In this document: positions 11,249 to 22,970 of the stretch, piece after piece | Position numbering within the stretch: the stretch's first letter is position 1 | Layout: the number at the start of each line of letters is the position of its first letter | Assembly (NCBI GenBank): GCA_039583875.1 | Contig: CM077161.1 | Coordinates: 59,463,885-59,527,884 of the forward strand | Length of the DNA: 64,000 nucleotides | Origin: Platanthera guangdongensis | Taxonomy: Eukaryota > Streptophyta > Magnoliopsida > Asparagales > Orchidaceae | Direction of reading: 5' to 3' | Notes under the pieces: generated by a model | Database searches by the model: none | The model's input: only the letters and a program-made list of their open reading frames with translations | What the model was told of the DNA's origin: nothing | Program-made: the position numbers and the translations under genes

Positions 11249-11990
11249 CTCCACTCAACGCCAAACTATTTAACAGAATTTTTTTGTTATCTGGCGTTGA
11301 GAGAGTAAGCTACCCTCAACGCTTTTTTCTTAGCAAAAATTTTTGTGCCTTGGCGTTGAGAGAGTAAGCTTCACTCAACGCCAAACTACTTAACATAATT
11401 TCTGTTATCTGGCATTGAGAGAGTAAGCTACACTCAATGCCTTTTGCCTTGGCGTTGAGAGTATAAGCTCCACTCAACACCTGTGGACTTAGTCAAATTT
11501 TTTCTCAACATTTCTGTGGAGTTGACTGGCACAGCAACACTCAACGCTTTGAGTTATATGGCGTTGATTGAGTGGACCACACTCAACGCTTGTGGACTTG
11601 GACACATTTTTAGCCACTTTCTCTAGGCTTAGACTGACTTAGCCAGACTCACAGCCTTTTGTTGTATGGCGTTGAGTGAGTAGACTACACTCAACTCTTT
11701 TCTACTTAGCCATCTTTTTTAGCTAACTTTCAGTTAGGCTGAGATAGTCTCAACGCTATATGTTATATTTCATTGAGTGAGTAGACTACAATCAATGCTT
11801 TTGTACTTAGGCAAATTTCTACTAGACACTATTGAATCCATACCTCTGACGTTGAGTGAGCTTGCTCCACTCAACGCCTGTAGACTTAGTCGATTTTCAT
11901 GTTGTGTCCAGCATCCACTTCTTTTGTCCACATGTCCAATCAATATGAAATGGAATAACCTGCACTCAAGAACTCAAATGCACATCAAAT
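11249..11990. repeat. Hairpin-word array, right half (GGCGTTGAG/CTCAACGCC)
   Basis: GGCGTTGAG(T/A)GAGTA and its complement CTCAACGC alternate every 40-80 bp from 11249 to about 11900, at least eight pairs. Each pair can fold with 8-10-bp arms and a loop of about 10-15 bases. The word is identical to that before 3728. The tail 11900-11990 is unique sequence leading to the copia RT relic. Confidence 0.8.
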
Positions 11991-11994
11991 ACTG

Positions 11995-13575
11995 TTGATG
12001 TGTATGACATTGACCTGTTTGACTTCTCACAAATTATGGACATTGGGAACAATGGACCCAACACTAAGCTTGGATGAAGATGTCAAGGAAGAATCTCCAA
12101 TCTCAATCAAGCTCGTCGATCAAGGCTTGGTGGATGAAGAACCCCTAGAGGAGGAATTGCCTCATCCTACAGATGCGACACCAGATATTGCAAAGCCTGC
12201 TGGAGGGAGAGCATGGAATCTAGGGCTTAGACACCTAAGAGATCACCCAGCTGATCAGATCATTGGAGAGCCGGTGGTGGTATTAGAACTAGAAGAGGTA
12301 CAACTAATGAATTTTCATCTCAGCTTTCTATCGCTGTTGAGCGAAGAAGTTCGAAGAAGCAAACAAATATGCCTATTGGATCGTGGAAATGCAAGAGGAG
12401 ATCAACCAGTTTGAACGATACAAAGTCTGAGAGCTGGTACCCAGGCTAAAGGGACAGAATGTGATAGGAACCAAGTGGATATTCAGAAACAAGCTGGACG
12501 AACACAGAGTAATCATTGAGAACAAGGCCAGACTCGTAGCACAAGGATATAAATAAGAAGATGGGATCAACTTCGACCAGACCTTTGCTCCAGTGGCTCG
12601 GCTCGAGGAGATCAGGTTGTTTCATTTGTATGCTGCCCTCAAAGCTTCACCATCTACCAAATGGACGTGAAGTCAGCATTTCTTAATGAAATCTAAAACA
12701 GGAAGTATATGTACGCAACCCCCAGGTTTTTTTCAATTCTAATTTCCTTGATTACGTTTACTTTTTGAATAAAGCATTATACGGGTTAAGCAAGCTCCCT
12801 GAGCTTGGTATGAGATGTTGTCTAGCTTTCTTCATGAGAACAGTTCACAAGCGAATGATAGATAAGACATTATTTCTTAGGGAAGTTAAAGATAAGATTC
12901 TGCTAGTGCAAATATATGTCGATGATATTATTTTTGGCTTATAGAAGTCAACCTTTGCAAAAAGTTTTCCAAACTTATGCAACAGAATGTTTGAAATGAG
13001 CAGTATAGCGAGCTGAAGCATCTCTTAGGACTTCAGGTGAAGCAATCTAAAGATGGAATTGTCATCTCTTAGAAGAAGTTCACCAAGGAGCTTCTTACGA
13101 ATTCAGAATGGAGAGTGCATCCTATATGAGGACTCCAATGGATTCAACTGTGTCTCTGGACAAGGATGAGAAAGGGAAGCCTTTTGATGAACCAAGTACA
13201 TAAGAATATTGGATCCCTACTGTACCTGACTACCAGTAGACCAGATATAATGTTTTTAACATATGTCTGCGCTAGATATCAGGTGAACACTAAGGAATCC
13301 CATTAGCGTCGCTGCAAAGAGAATTTTAGATACCTTAAAGGTACACTAAATCTTGGCTTATGGTACCCAAGAAGTAATGATGTCGAGCTAATTGTTTTTC
13401 AGATGTTGACTTTGTAGGAAGCAAGTATGATAGGAAAAGCATGCTCGGGACATGTCAAATCCTCAAAGATGGCTTATTTCATGGAGCAGTAAGAAGAAAG
13501 ATTGTGTGGCAACTTCTACTACCGAGTCAGAGTATATCTCCGCTAATAAACTCTTGGGCTCTTGCATTCCACCTT
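11995..13575 (+). pseudogene. Copia reverse transcriptase-RNase H relic
   Basis: Decayed Ty1/copia pol. An acidic leader (LDEDVKEESPISIKL) and DHPADQIIGEP precede the RT. Further frames give [41 protein letters not shown] and the catalytic YVDD box at 12915-12926, still intact. RNase H is seen at 13456-13545 as RWLISWSSKKKDCVATSTTE. Many stops and frameshifts separate these pieces. Gag, protease and integrase are absent upstream, where the word array ends. The right end breaks into minus-strand gypsy sequence near 13576. RT family confidence is high; limits are approximate. Confidence 0.9.
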
Positions 13576-14281
13576 CACACACTGGCACGCCTCTCAAAGT
13601 ATCACAAAGTGGTGATCTCCCTCTTCATCCCAGGCCAGTACATAGTCTTCCCGTAAATCTCCCATATTTTGGTGATGCTAGGATGCACTGAATATCCCAG
13701 AGCAGTGTGCCTCTAAAGTATATCATCCGGATACCGTCCCTGCTGGTATATAAACGCGTCCATGGAATCGAAGGAGATCATCCTACAGCATGTAACCTCA
13801 ACCTTGCCCCTTTCCAGGGCACTGAAAATCGGCTCCAATGCAGCATCCAGCCTCTGATGCACCATAATGCACTCCCGAAGATCATTCTCCCTCGATCAAG
13901 GAGTTCAGATATTCCGTAGACTGCTGGCGCATCCTCTGAAACATTGTGATATGCATATCATCGATCATCTGCATCAATCCCATATACATCACCCGGGGCT
14001 CCAGTCCAATAGTGTCGGCTCTCCTGCTCAACGCATCTGCCACAGTGTTCGGTTTCCGGTGATAGTGCAATTTGCAATCATAATCGCTAAGAAATTCTAG
14101 CCATCTCCTCTGTCGAAGGTTCAGATCTTTTAACCGTGTCGACGTATTTGAGGTTCTTGTGATCTGAGTAGTCTATCACAATGAACCCCCTACAAGTAGT
14201 GTCTCCATATCTTCAGTGCGATACGACAGCCCCGAGCTCCAAGTCATGCACCGGGTAGTTATGCTCATTCTTCTTCATTGG
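13576..14281 (-). pseudogene. Gypsy RT end, RNase H and integrase start, relic
   Basis: Minus-strand Ty3/gypsy fragment. Beside the gap the frame reads MKKNEHNYPVHDLELGAVV, the RNase H motif with its Glu. Then come [15 protein letters not shown] (end of RNase H) and [14 protein letters not shown] in the connector. Further on are SVHPSITKI and MYWPGMKREI, the start of the integrase zinc-binding domain. It is the same family as 34341-34990 and 47238-48258 but a separate copy, since RNase H appears in each. The frame is broken in several places and runs into the gap. Confidence 0.87.
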
Positions 14282-14781
14282 NNNNNNNNNNNNNNNNNNN
14301 NNNNNNNNNNNNNNNNNNNNNNNNNNNNNNNNNNNNNNNNNNNNNNNNNNNNNNNNNNNNNNNNNNNNNNNNNNNNNNNNNNNNNNNNNNNNNNNNNNNN
14401 NNNNNNNNNNNNNNNNNNNNNNNNNNNNNNNNNNNNNNNNNNNNNNNNNNNNNNNNNNNNNNNNNNNNNNNNNNNNNNNNNNNNNNNNNNNNNNNNNNNN
14501 NNNNNNNNNNNNNNNNNNNNNNNNNNNNNNNNNNNNNNNNNNNNNNNNNNNNNNNNNNNNNNNNNNNNNNNNNNNNNNNNNNNNNNNNNNNNNNNNNNNN
14601 NNNNNNNNNNNNNNNNNNNNNNNNNNNNNNNNNNNNNNNNNNNNNNNNNNNNNNNNNNNNNNNNNNNNNNNNNNNNNNNNNNNNNNNNNNNNNNNNNNNN
14701 NNNNNNNNNNNNNNNNNNNNNNNNNNNNNNNNNNNNNNNNNNNNNNNNNNNNNNNNNNNNNNNNNNNNNNNNNNNNNNNNN
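14282..14781. other. Assembly gap, exactly 500 N
   Basis: Exactly 500 undetermined bases, a conventional placeholder. It hides the end of the gypsy relic and most of the chromovirus 5' LTR. Only 313 bp of that LTR are visible against 1,232 bp in the 3' copy, so about 0.9 kb would be expected here. Confidence 0.99.
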
Positions 14782-15094
14782 TTCGGTGCAAAGAATGGAT
14801 ATCGGTTTCACGGCCAAATTTGATATTGAGACGCCCTCCGCGCTTTTCTTTGTTGGGAGATCCTACCCTTTTTATTTTGGTTATGGTACAACACAGGAAC
14901 AACACAAATCGATCCTGAAAGGAATTTGCCTACAAGTTAAGCCTGCCGCAAAAAACTTCGTTTCGGCTACGGCTATATAGCGTGAACGATAATAGGCATT
15001 GGGTCGCTGTTTTCATTTGTGTGCGGTTGGAGAGCGTCACTTGTTAAGGTCAAAGTCTCGCCCGCGTAGGATCCCCTAAGGCAAGCCTACATCA
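14782..15094 (+). repeat. 5' LTR, visible 3' end only
   Basis: Matches the last ~310 bp of the 3' LTR, including GGTTGGAGAGCGTCA, GTTAAGGTCAAAGTCTCGCC and the terminal CCTACATCA. The first two thirds are hidden by the gap. The two copies differ at many positions, so the insertion is old. Confidence 0.88.
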
Positions 15095-15098
15095 AATT

Positions 15099-15110
15099 TG
15101 GTATCAAAGC
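15099..15110 (+). promoter_or_regulatory. Primer binding site (tRNA-Met type)
   Basis: TGGTATCAAAGC, four bases after the LTR end, one base from the usual TGGTATCAGAGC. The following leader, 15111-15411, is AT-rich with poly-A tracts and holds no gene. Confidence 0.85.
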
Positions 15111-15411
15111 GAGGTTTGTGTTGATTTCTCAATCGACATAGTCCTTACCTTTCCGGACTTAGGACGAAGACTCACATTTTGGTCGTGCACATTTTCGTAG
15201 ACACAAAATCTAAAATTTCTTTTTCACCATTTGGTCTGCATATAATAAAAAACAAGTCAAAAATAATTTTCTGCCAAAAAAAATCACAAAAAAATTCTGA
15301 ATTTTCTACTTTTTTTCTAAGCATAAAAGTCAAAAAAAATTCAATTTTCAAGTCATTAGGTGTATAAAAATCCGGATTTATAAAATTCTGTCCAAGCAGT
15401 CTTTTGTCTAG

Positions 15412-16618
15412 GTGAGACACCATGTATCTGTGCTGTTCATGCGCACGAGGCTCGGTACGGAGTATCCTCCATCCACATCACACATGGCCGACCATTATGA
15501 TGATGGTGAGCCCGCTCCTGCAACAATTGCGGCGCTTAGGGAAGAGTTTAACACCAGGTTCGATGCACTCACTCAGTTAATACAAGGGTTGGCTGTAAAT
15601 CAGGAGGTGCCTCAAAATCCCGGCTTTGGGATAAATCGACCGGGGCAGCCACCCCATCCCGCCAACCAACGAGAAGAGCGACAAAATCTCCCTCGTGATC
15701 CGGATTATGAGTACGCACCCCGAGCCCCTTATGAGTTCGACTTAACTAGGGCTGTTAAAATGGAATCACCATCCTACGATGGCATGGGTGAACCCCAAGT
15801 CTTTCTAAACTGGATCATGGATATTGAGTGCTATTTGAGTGGCACAACCTGACGGACGTAGAGAAGGTACGAGTAGCAAGAATGAAACTTCTGGGTAGAG
15901 CCAAAACGTTCTGGTTGAACGAAGAGAGGAGTCTAGGCACCGTGAATGGAGCACCCGCAATTGGGTGGGTTGCCATGAAGGCACTCCTGCATGACCAATA
16001 TGTCCCGGCGTATCACCGAACCCAAATGTTCGACGAGCTAGCCACCCTTCGTTAAGGGGGCCAATCGGTAGATGGAGTACATGGGACGACTCAACGAGAT
16101 GATGGTGCATTGTGATATTCAAGAAATGCCGAGGTCACACTATCTCGTTTCCGTAAAGGACTTGATGCGGACATCCAAGGCAAGCTTTTGCGTTATGGTC
16201 ACACGGACCTTAACACAACATTCAATGCGGCATTGGATATAGAAAAGCACAATGCCTAAAAGTCCAAGGGTCGAGCATTCCAGAAAGGAAAATCCATCTT
16301 AGGACCCCCACCTTCGTCATCCATGCGAGACAAAGGAAAGTTCCGATCGACTGATTCAAGTTCCATAGTAATTACTGCTAGGAACAATAAAATTCTCAAT
16401 GGTGAGAGAGTTCCAATAGGACGAATTAATAAGACTAATACTACCTATTATTCGTGCGGAATTCAAGGACACTACTCTAGTGAGTGTCCTACCAGGAGTA
16501 AGCCACTGGCACTATTAGAGTCCACGTCTGAGCCTGTCGAGCTCGTCTATGAAGCTGGCAGTGAATCAGATGCCGAGCTGAGTGATACCGAAGATGAGTC
16601 TTATATGATGGTTATGAG
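15412..16618 (+). pseudogene. Chromovirus gag
   Basis: Gag capsid/nucleocapsid. The frame opens at 15412, but the ATG at 15484 (MADHYDDGEP) is a likelier start. The region around YDGMGEPQVFLNWI and the following tryptophan-containing capsid segment are typical gypsy Gag. The frame shifts near 15840, has stops at 16053-16055 and about 16257, then continues to a zinc knuckle near 16445-16490. There the first Cys is replaced: YYSCGIQGHYSSEC, where a TAT codon sits in place of TGT. An acidic tail (ESDAELSDTEDES) follows. Nonfunctional. Confidence 0.87.
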
Positions 16619-19467
16619 GTGTATCTTGACCACCCGCGTGCATCAGATGAGCACAATCGGACGAACATATTTTCTTTGAATTTTAAATGTGGTGAAAAGT
16701 GGTGCAAGCTAATAATAGACAGCGGAAGTTGCATGAATGTCGTTTCGGAAAATGCCGTCACTCGTATGCACCTAGTCCCCAAACCACACCCCCAGCCATA
16801 TAAAATAGCGTGGGTGAACAAAACGTCTATCGCGGTTTCTAAGCGTTGTTTAGTGCCACTTACATTGAATAGCTATGTTGATAAAGTGTGGTGCGACGTC
16901 ATCCCCATGGACGTATGTCATGTACTTCTAGGACGCCCGTAGCTCTATGATTATGACGTGACACATTTCGGGCGAGCCAACACTTACGAGTTCAAGTATA
17001 ATGGTAAGACCATTGTACTGAGACCCACACCGTCTAAGGATCCTTCGGTTGCCCCCAAAGACACAATTGTGCCTGTGGAAAGGAAAGTTATAAGTTTGAT
17101 AAGTAAAAAGGAGTTGGAACGCGAGACTTTCTCGGACGGCGTCCTGTATGCTTTAGTATGCTTACAAGCTAAGGAAGACTCACCCACTTTAGAGAATATA
17201 CCGTTATCCCTGCGCACTATATTGGAAGAGTATAAAGACGTCTATTCGAAGGACTTGCCATCTAAGTTGCCACCCATGAGAGATATCCAACATGAGATCG
17301 ATTTCGTCCTGGGCTCGTCATTGTCTAACCATCTACATTATCGGCTTAACCTCTCTGCACATGAGGAGCTAGAAGCTTTAATTTCAGATTTGCTAGCAAA
17401 GGGTTTTATCCGCCATAGTAAGAGCCCATGCGCCGTACTGGCCATCTTGGTTCCAAAGAAGGATAAGTCTTGGCGATTGTGTGTAGACTACCGGGCCATA
17501 AATAAAATTACGGTCAAATATAGGTTTCCCATTCCCCATTTGGACGACTTATTAGATATGTTATCAGGAGCCGCCATATTTTCAAAATTGGATCCCAAAA
17601 GTGGTTATCATCAAATAAGGATACGGGAAGGAGATGAATGGAAGACGGCTTTTAAATCTAAGGATGGGCTCTATGAGTGGTTGGTGCTAGGAGAAGGGCT
17701 CACCAACGGGCCGAGTACTTTCTCTCGATTAATGACCCAAGTTTTTAAGCCATACATGGGTAAATTCGTGGTCGTATACTTTGATGATTTCTTAATATTC
17801 AGCCGTTCGCATAAGGATCATGACACACATCTAAGGAAAATCCTATCAACCTTGCGCCAAGAAATTCTATATATTAATCTAAAAAAATGCTCCTTTGGTG
17901 TGACATCCGTAGAGTTTCTAGGCTACATAGTGAGTTCCGAAGGCATTCATGTTGACCCAAAGAAGGTCCAAGTGATTAAAGAATGGCCTGAACCAACAAA
18001 TATTCGGGAAGTTAGAAATTTTCACGGTTGGCCACATTTTATCGAAGGTTCATCCAAAACTTTAGTAGTATCATGGCACCGATCACCGAATGCATGAAGA
18101 AAGGAGAATTTCATTTGACTAAAGCGGCCACTCGCGCGTTTCAAATGATTAAGGACCGGATGTCTGAAGCCCCATTATTACGCTTGCCGGATTTTAGTAA
18201 AGTGTTTGAATTATCATGCGACGCATCGGGAATAGGGATCGGAGGAGTCTTAAGTCAAGATGGACATCCGATAGGATATTTTAGCGAAAAACTTGCAGGT
18301 ACAAAGTTAAATTATTCCAATTATGATCGTGAGTTCTATGCCGTGATCCGTTGTCTCCAACATTGGCGACACTATCTTATCTCAAAGGAATTTGTAATCT
18401 TGTCCGATCATGAGGCATTAAGATTTGTAAACTCCCAAAGTAAGATCAGCCCTCGTAATGCCAAATGGGTCTCGTACCTTCAAGAGTATACATTCATTAT
18501 CATGCACCTCAAGGGTACGTTAAATCGTGTGGCGGACGCCCTTAGTCGAGTCACCCTATTACTATCCACCATTGAGGTATCGGTCATAGGATTTGAAAGA
18601 ATCAAAGACGAATATATGCAGTGTCCGGATTTTAAGGATATATATTTCGCCGCTCAGGACAATTCCCCTACCACTATTTCGGCGTACTACAAACGTGACG
18701 GGTACCTATTTAAGCATACACAACTATGTATTCCCCGCTATTCGCTACGTCATTTTATTATATGCGAGTTACATAGTGGAGGACTAGGTGGACACTTCGG
18801 TCGCGATAAAACGATCACACTTGTAGAGGATAAATTCTTTTGGACGGGTCTCAAGCCAATGGTCAATAAAATCGTCAGGAGCTGCCGCGTCTGTCAATTA
18901 GCCAAGGGTAACAAGACCAATGCCGGTCTTTACACACCCCTTCCGATTCCGTCTGCCCCATGGGTGGATGTTAGCATGGACTTCATTTTGGGCCTTCCAC
19001 CGACATTTAGGTGTCACGATTCCATCTTGGTCGTAGTGGACCGATTCTCAAAAATGGCTAATTTTATCGCTTGTCATAGCACCAACGATGCTTCACACGT
19101 CGCTAAGTTGTATTTTAAGGAGGTTGTGGCACATCGGGGTGTCCCCAAAACCATCGTGACCGATAGAGATGTTAAGTTTACTAGCTACTTTTGGAAAACA
19201 CTTTGGAAGTTGTTGGGCACTCGACTCATGTTTTCGTCGGCCTATCATCCACAAACGGATGGGCAAACGGAAGTTGTTAACCGGAGTTTGGGTGGGTTAC
19301 TTCGTTGCTTAGTGGGTGATCATAAAGGTACATGGGACCTTATTCTTCCTCACGCTCAACTAGCCTACAACAATTCTAAGAATAGGTCCACCGGGTTATC
19401 GCCCAATGAGATAGTACATGGATATAAGGCACTCGTGCCTCTTGACTTGATTCCATTACCACCATAA
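16619..19467 (+). pseudogene. Chromovirus pol: protease, RT, RNase H, integrase core
   Basis: Protease motif KLIIDSGSCMNVVS lies near 16711-16750. A TAG at 16940 follows LLGRP. RT runs from about 17230 with WRLCVDYRAINKIT and the catalytic YFDD at 17777-17788. A frameshift near 18020 leads to RNase H, with FELSCDASGIGIGGVLSQ, YDREFYAVIRCLQHW and LSDHEAL. Integrase follows, with the H-H-C-C zinc domain (LHSGGLGGHFG...SCRVCQ) and the D-D-E residues in SMDFILGLP, TDRDVKFTSYFW and HPQTDGQTEVVN. The catalytic residues are all present. Pol is interrupted by one stop and one frameshift up to 19467. Confidence 0.93.
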
Positions 19468-20386
19468 TTTAAATCTAGTCAATTTGCACAGGACTTCGCC
19501 TCGCATGTTCACACTCTCCATGAGCACATAGGCCAGACATTAGCAAAACAATATGCTATTTTTCAATCGAATGTTAACGTACATAAGCGAGCAGTCCCCT
19601 AAAATATTGGCGATTTGGTAATGGTACGTCTTATCCCTGAAAGGATGCCTTCGGGCACCATAAAAAATTAGCGAATAGGAGAGCCGGTCCTTTTCGGGTT
19701 TTGAAGAAGCTAGGTGAAAATGCATATTTATTAAAGTTACCCGCTGATTGGGGAATCTCCCCTGTTTTTAATGTTTCGGATTTAACGCTCTATGTCGCTC
19801 CACCACCTGAACTGTTCGTCTCTCCATTTCATATGTCCACTATACCGTCAAAAGGGGTGGGGGTGAGAATACTTCTGGACCGCTCTCCCTTTCTGGTCCT
19901 TCGGGAGGTACGTTGCCTATTGATGAAGCAACTTGTTTTTCTTCTGCGCCTAACGCTTTTCCGAGGTTCCCCCGGAACGATTTCTTGCCTGACATGATTT
20001 TGCAGGATGCGGTGTTCTTTACTCCCGATGGCGACGTTCACAGGTTTTTGGTCAGATGGCGTGGTCGTCCAGTTTCGGACGACTCTTGGGTTTCTTCGGC
20101 AGAGCTGGCTCTTCTTGATGATGATCTCCTCCACCATTACCGTTCAGCCCACTCATCGGCGATGAGTCCTTTCAAGAGTGGGAGGATTGATGGCGACGGC
20201 CACCACGACGGCCAATTGGGTGATGAAGACGTTGTCCATGGTGGTGTTGCCATGGCAGATGTTGACGATGTCCATGGCGGTGTTGCTGTGGCAGAAGATG
20301 ACGACGATGCTCCTCCAACAAAATACTTGCGGCGCCGTAGCGGGCACGGCTACAATCTTCGCCCACGCAACAAGAATAAGAGCTAA
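19468..20386 (+). pseudogene. Integrase C-terminus and chromodomain
   Basis: After a stop at 19465 the integrase C-terminal part continues in broken frames. GDLVMVR and KKLGENAYLLKLPADWGISPVFNVSDL (19701-19790) are typical. The chromodomain is in an open frame (19913-20386): FLVRWRGRPVSDDSWVSSAEL, then LLDDDLLHHY. In relatives this domain directs integration to marked chromatin. From 20188 the frame runs inside the 3' LTR and adds about 65 residues, with two copies of VHGGVA(M/V)A followed by Asp/Glu-rich stretches and a basic end (GYNLRPRNKNKS). The LTR therefore encodes the C-terminal tail. Confidence 0.85.
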
Positions 20387-21419
20387 AATTATTTTACTAG
20401 TGGTCTGCATTTATCTTTCATATTTGCTATTTGAAACTATGTCATTTTCTGTCTTTTCATTTGGAACAATATTTATTTTTGTGCTGCTAATTGCCACATA
20501 GTTGTAAGCCTTATATAAGGCCAAACTTTTCATTTGGTAGCAACTATTATTGAAATCAAGAAAAATTGTTTGCCCTAATCTCAATCTCCCCTTCCTTCTC
20601 CTCTTAGCCGCCGCCCCCCTCAAGGTTTCCCTCTCAAGGAGTTCGGCCGCCCCTCTCCTCTCTTGCTTGGCCGCCCCCTTCTACTCCTCATTCCCTCTAA
20701 TCACCTCTCGTTCTCCCACCTCTCTACCTTTTCTCCACCAACACCGTATTCAACCCATTGGAATTTCTCAACCACCTTGGAGGAAAGGGATCGTGTGCTA
20801 GGAAGAACCAAAGTTTTGGGGAAAACTCGTCCATGGCGAGAAAGCGAAGGAGACGAGCAAGATCTTCATCTGTGGTACGTTTCCTGTGGGTCCAAAGGAA
20901 GAGCGGTCGTCTTGGTGGATCCAAACATCTCGGATCTACATTTCCGAGCGGGGTAACGAAAATTCCTACACAAGAGATTTTCCCTCTTGACTAGTTCTTT
21001 TGGTGGACGACTTTTGCGTGATTTCTCGAATTGTTAATTTTCGCGGTGTTTCTAATAGTAGATCTGGATTTTCATTTCCTTTTCTCCGAAAGATCTAACG
21101 AGAGGATTGGCGCTACTCGCTTTTCTTTTGTTGGGATAGATCCTACCACTTTTGAATCGTGTTTTATTTTTGGTGGATCTATTTTGGTACAACACCAAGC
21201 TCGATCGGAATAAATATTTTCCATTTAGCCGGAAAGGAGTTTGGCCTATAGCCAAAACTCCGTTCCACTTGCGGACCGGCTATCCGTACGATAGCGCGAA
21301 CGATAAATAACTTCATTGTAGTCGCTGTGTTTCGATTGTGTGTGGGTTGGAGAGCGTCAACGTTGTTAAGGTCAAAGTCTCGCCCTCCGCGTAGGATCCC
21401 CTAAGGCAAGCCTACATCA
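20188..21419 (+). repeat. 3' LTR of the chromovirus
   Basis: Starts TGATGGCGACGG directly after a purine-rich tract (AAGAGTGGGAGGA, 20174-20186) and ends CCTACATCA, 1,232 bp. The start is inferred from the purine tract, since the matching part of the 5' LTR is in the gap. A TATA box (TTATATAAGG) lies at 20511-20520. The pyrimidine-rich stretch 20580-20720 (CTCCCCTTCCTTCTCC...) is the early transcribed part. No gene apart from the chromodomain tail. Confidence 0.82.
20511..20520 (+). promoter_or_regulatory. LTR TATA box
   Basis: TTATATAAGG about 325 bp into the 3' LTR. The region upstream contains the coding tail rather than a word array, so this LTR lacks the hairpin-word feature seen in the other families. 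Confidence 0.55.
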
Positions 21420-22353
21420 TCTTAGGCTGTACTTTTTGGGATATTACATTGGGTGTCATTATTTCCTTTAGTTCTTCCGAGGGTTTTGTCTTGACCCAAT
21501 CATGACAAAACCATTCTAGGGGTCTAGAAGTATGAGGGATGTTACAAATCTCAATATTTAAAATAAAAAATTTCATCCTTTAAATTCAAGTTAGCCCTAC
21601 GGGGTTTCAGGTACGAAGAGTAAAATGTAACATCCCAAGAGATTAAAGGGGATACCTGACGTTATAAGTTTCGGGTACCTTTTTGCATCAAGTCTTGCGG
21701 CTCCCACGTGTGCTCCTCTTGTCCATGATTCCTGCACAAGTCCTTGACTAGTGGAACTTCTTGCGCCGTAAGACCCGCATCACAGTATCTGCTATCTGGA
21801 TCGGCTCTAGGTGTACTGATTGATTAGAAGCTATAGGCCCATCTGCTGCTCCGAATGAAGTAAAGCTCTCCTGAGGGAGGCGACGTGGAAGATGTCGTGC
21901 AAAACTGCTAGCTCGGCGGCAGCTCTAGTCTGTACGCCAAGGTACAGATCCGCTCCAGGATCCTGTAATGCCCCAAGTATCTCGGATTGAGCTTCTTCCG
22001 TCCATGCACCAGCGAGACTCCAGGCATCGGTCGTACTTCTCTACAAACCTCCGCACCAATTCACCCACTGAAGTGTCCAACCTGATCGGCAGAAATCTAG
22101 CCACCTGCGGCAATCGATCGATGATCACCCATATTGAGTCGTTTCCCGCATGTGACCGAGGAAGACCATGTATGCAATCCATGGCAATATCACCGAACAT
22201 CCACTCCGGCACCGGATGTGGCTGCAACAATCTAGCTGAACTCTTACACTCGACCTTCACTAACTGACAAGCCTAACAATAAGTCACGAAGTATGTGATA
22301 TACCTCTTCATACCCGACCAGCAACATAAGTGGGTGTATCGAGTACCTACTAC
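21420..22353 (-). pseudogene. Gypsy integrase and chromodomain relic with LTR start
   Basis: Minus-strand gypsy fragment, the downstream part of an element whose RT-RNase H lies at 34341-34990 beyond the nested Tekay element. From the right: a damaged zinc-binding domain (ITYFVTYC, a stop, then ACQLVKVECK) and an integrase core with MDCIHGLPRSHAGNDSIWVI and PIRLDTSVGELVRRFVE. Degraded C-terminal sequence follows, with VMRVLRRKKFH and RSTRG near 21710-21780. At 21549 the minus strand reads TGTAACATCCC, a typical gypsy LTR start. That LTR is cut at 21420 by the chromovirus. Multiple stops and frameshifts. Confidence 0.83.
22349..22353. repeat. Target-site duplication ACTAC (left copy)
   Basis: ACTAC directly before the LTR start TGTAACGCCCC, repeated exactly at 34336-34340 after the LTR end TGTGACA. 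Confidence 0.92.
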
Positions 22354-22864
22354 TGTAACGCCCCCTATTTTTATCGATGATTTTATTTGTTTGGGCAACG
22401 TCAGATTTATGACGTCGCGGCGTTACATTTAACGTCGATTTGACGGCGCAATGTCGTTAAGGCAATTTCGCGTCCATGCGGTCGAGTAGGCCGAAATCTT
22501 ATTGTAATGGGAAGACTTTGCATTTGGAATTTAAGTTAAGTAATTTTGGACTTGCTCGTCAAGTTTCTTCGCAATCCGAGCATTTTTGGAGTCTCGGCGC
22601 GCGATTGAAGTTTTGGATTGTTTATGTTCGTCGTATACTTCGAAGATTAATATCTCGGGAATGGCTCATCGGATTCTGGTTTTGATTTCGCCGTTAGATT
22701 TGTATCATTGGTGTTCGCCTTCGGTGCATGTTTCGTTTAATTTGGCGCTCGTTTGGGCTTCCGTGCTGAGTCTTCTCGAGAAGCTATGGTTCTACTCGAT
22801 TAGCTCGTTTTAGATTTTACTCGGGCGCCGTTTTGAGAGTCAACACTGCGTTGTATCAAAAAAT

Positions 22865-22917
22865 GGTCAACATGAAATTCGTTCGTCTCGATGATATCTA
22901 CAACTTTCATGTTGACC
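22865..22917. repeat. 13-bp inverted repeat (GGTCAACATGAAA / TTTCATGTTGACC)
   Basis: A perfect 13-bp stem with a 27-base loop. It recurs at 23222-23273 (12-bp arms) and, degraded, at 23578-23629. In the 3' LTR it appears near 31707 and 32069, with a truncated copy near 32444. Each copy is followed about 55-60 bp later by an ACTCGAGT array or, for the last copy, its remnant. Confidence 0.9.
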
Positions 22918-22970
22918 ACGTTTCGAATTGAAGTCGTTTTGAACCCCTAATTCCATTGTTTCTGCAATAA

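Larger units (their letters stand above)
14782..21419 (+). mobile_element. Chromovirus (Ty3/gypsy with chromodomain), decayed, 5' end in gap
   Basis: LTR ends match at 14782-15094 and about 21110-21419, both finishing CCTACATCA. Between them in order: PBS, gag with zinc knuckle, protease, RT, RNase H, integrase and a classical C-terminal chromodomain. One premature stop in pol, at least five frameshifts across the coding region and a lost zinc-knuckle Cys make it inactive. The clade differs from the Tekay elements here: the chromodomain has the HRFLVRWRG...DDSW pattern and the 3' LTR overlaps the coding end. A Galadriel- or Reina-like lineage is possible. Confidence 0.9.

Noticed and set aside
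14213..14980. Long ORFs across 14282-14781
   Set aside because: They run through 500 undetermined bases.
20550..20994. Overlapping plus ORFs of 80-100 codons at 20550-20994
   Set aside because: They lie in the R-U5 part of the chromovirus 3' LTR and have no recognisable domain.
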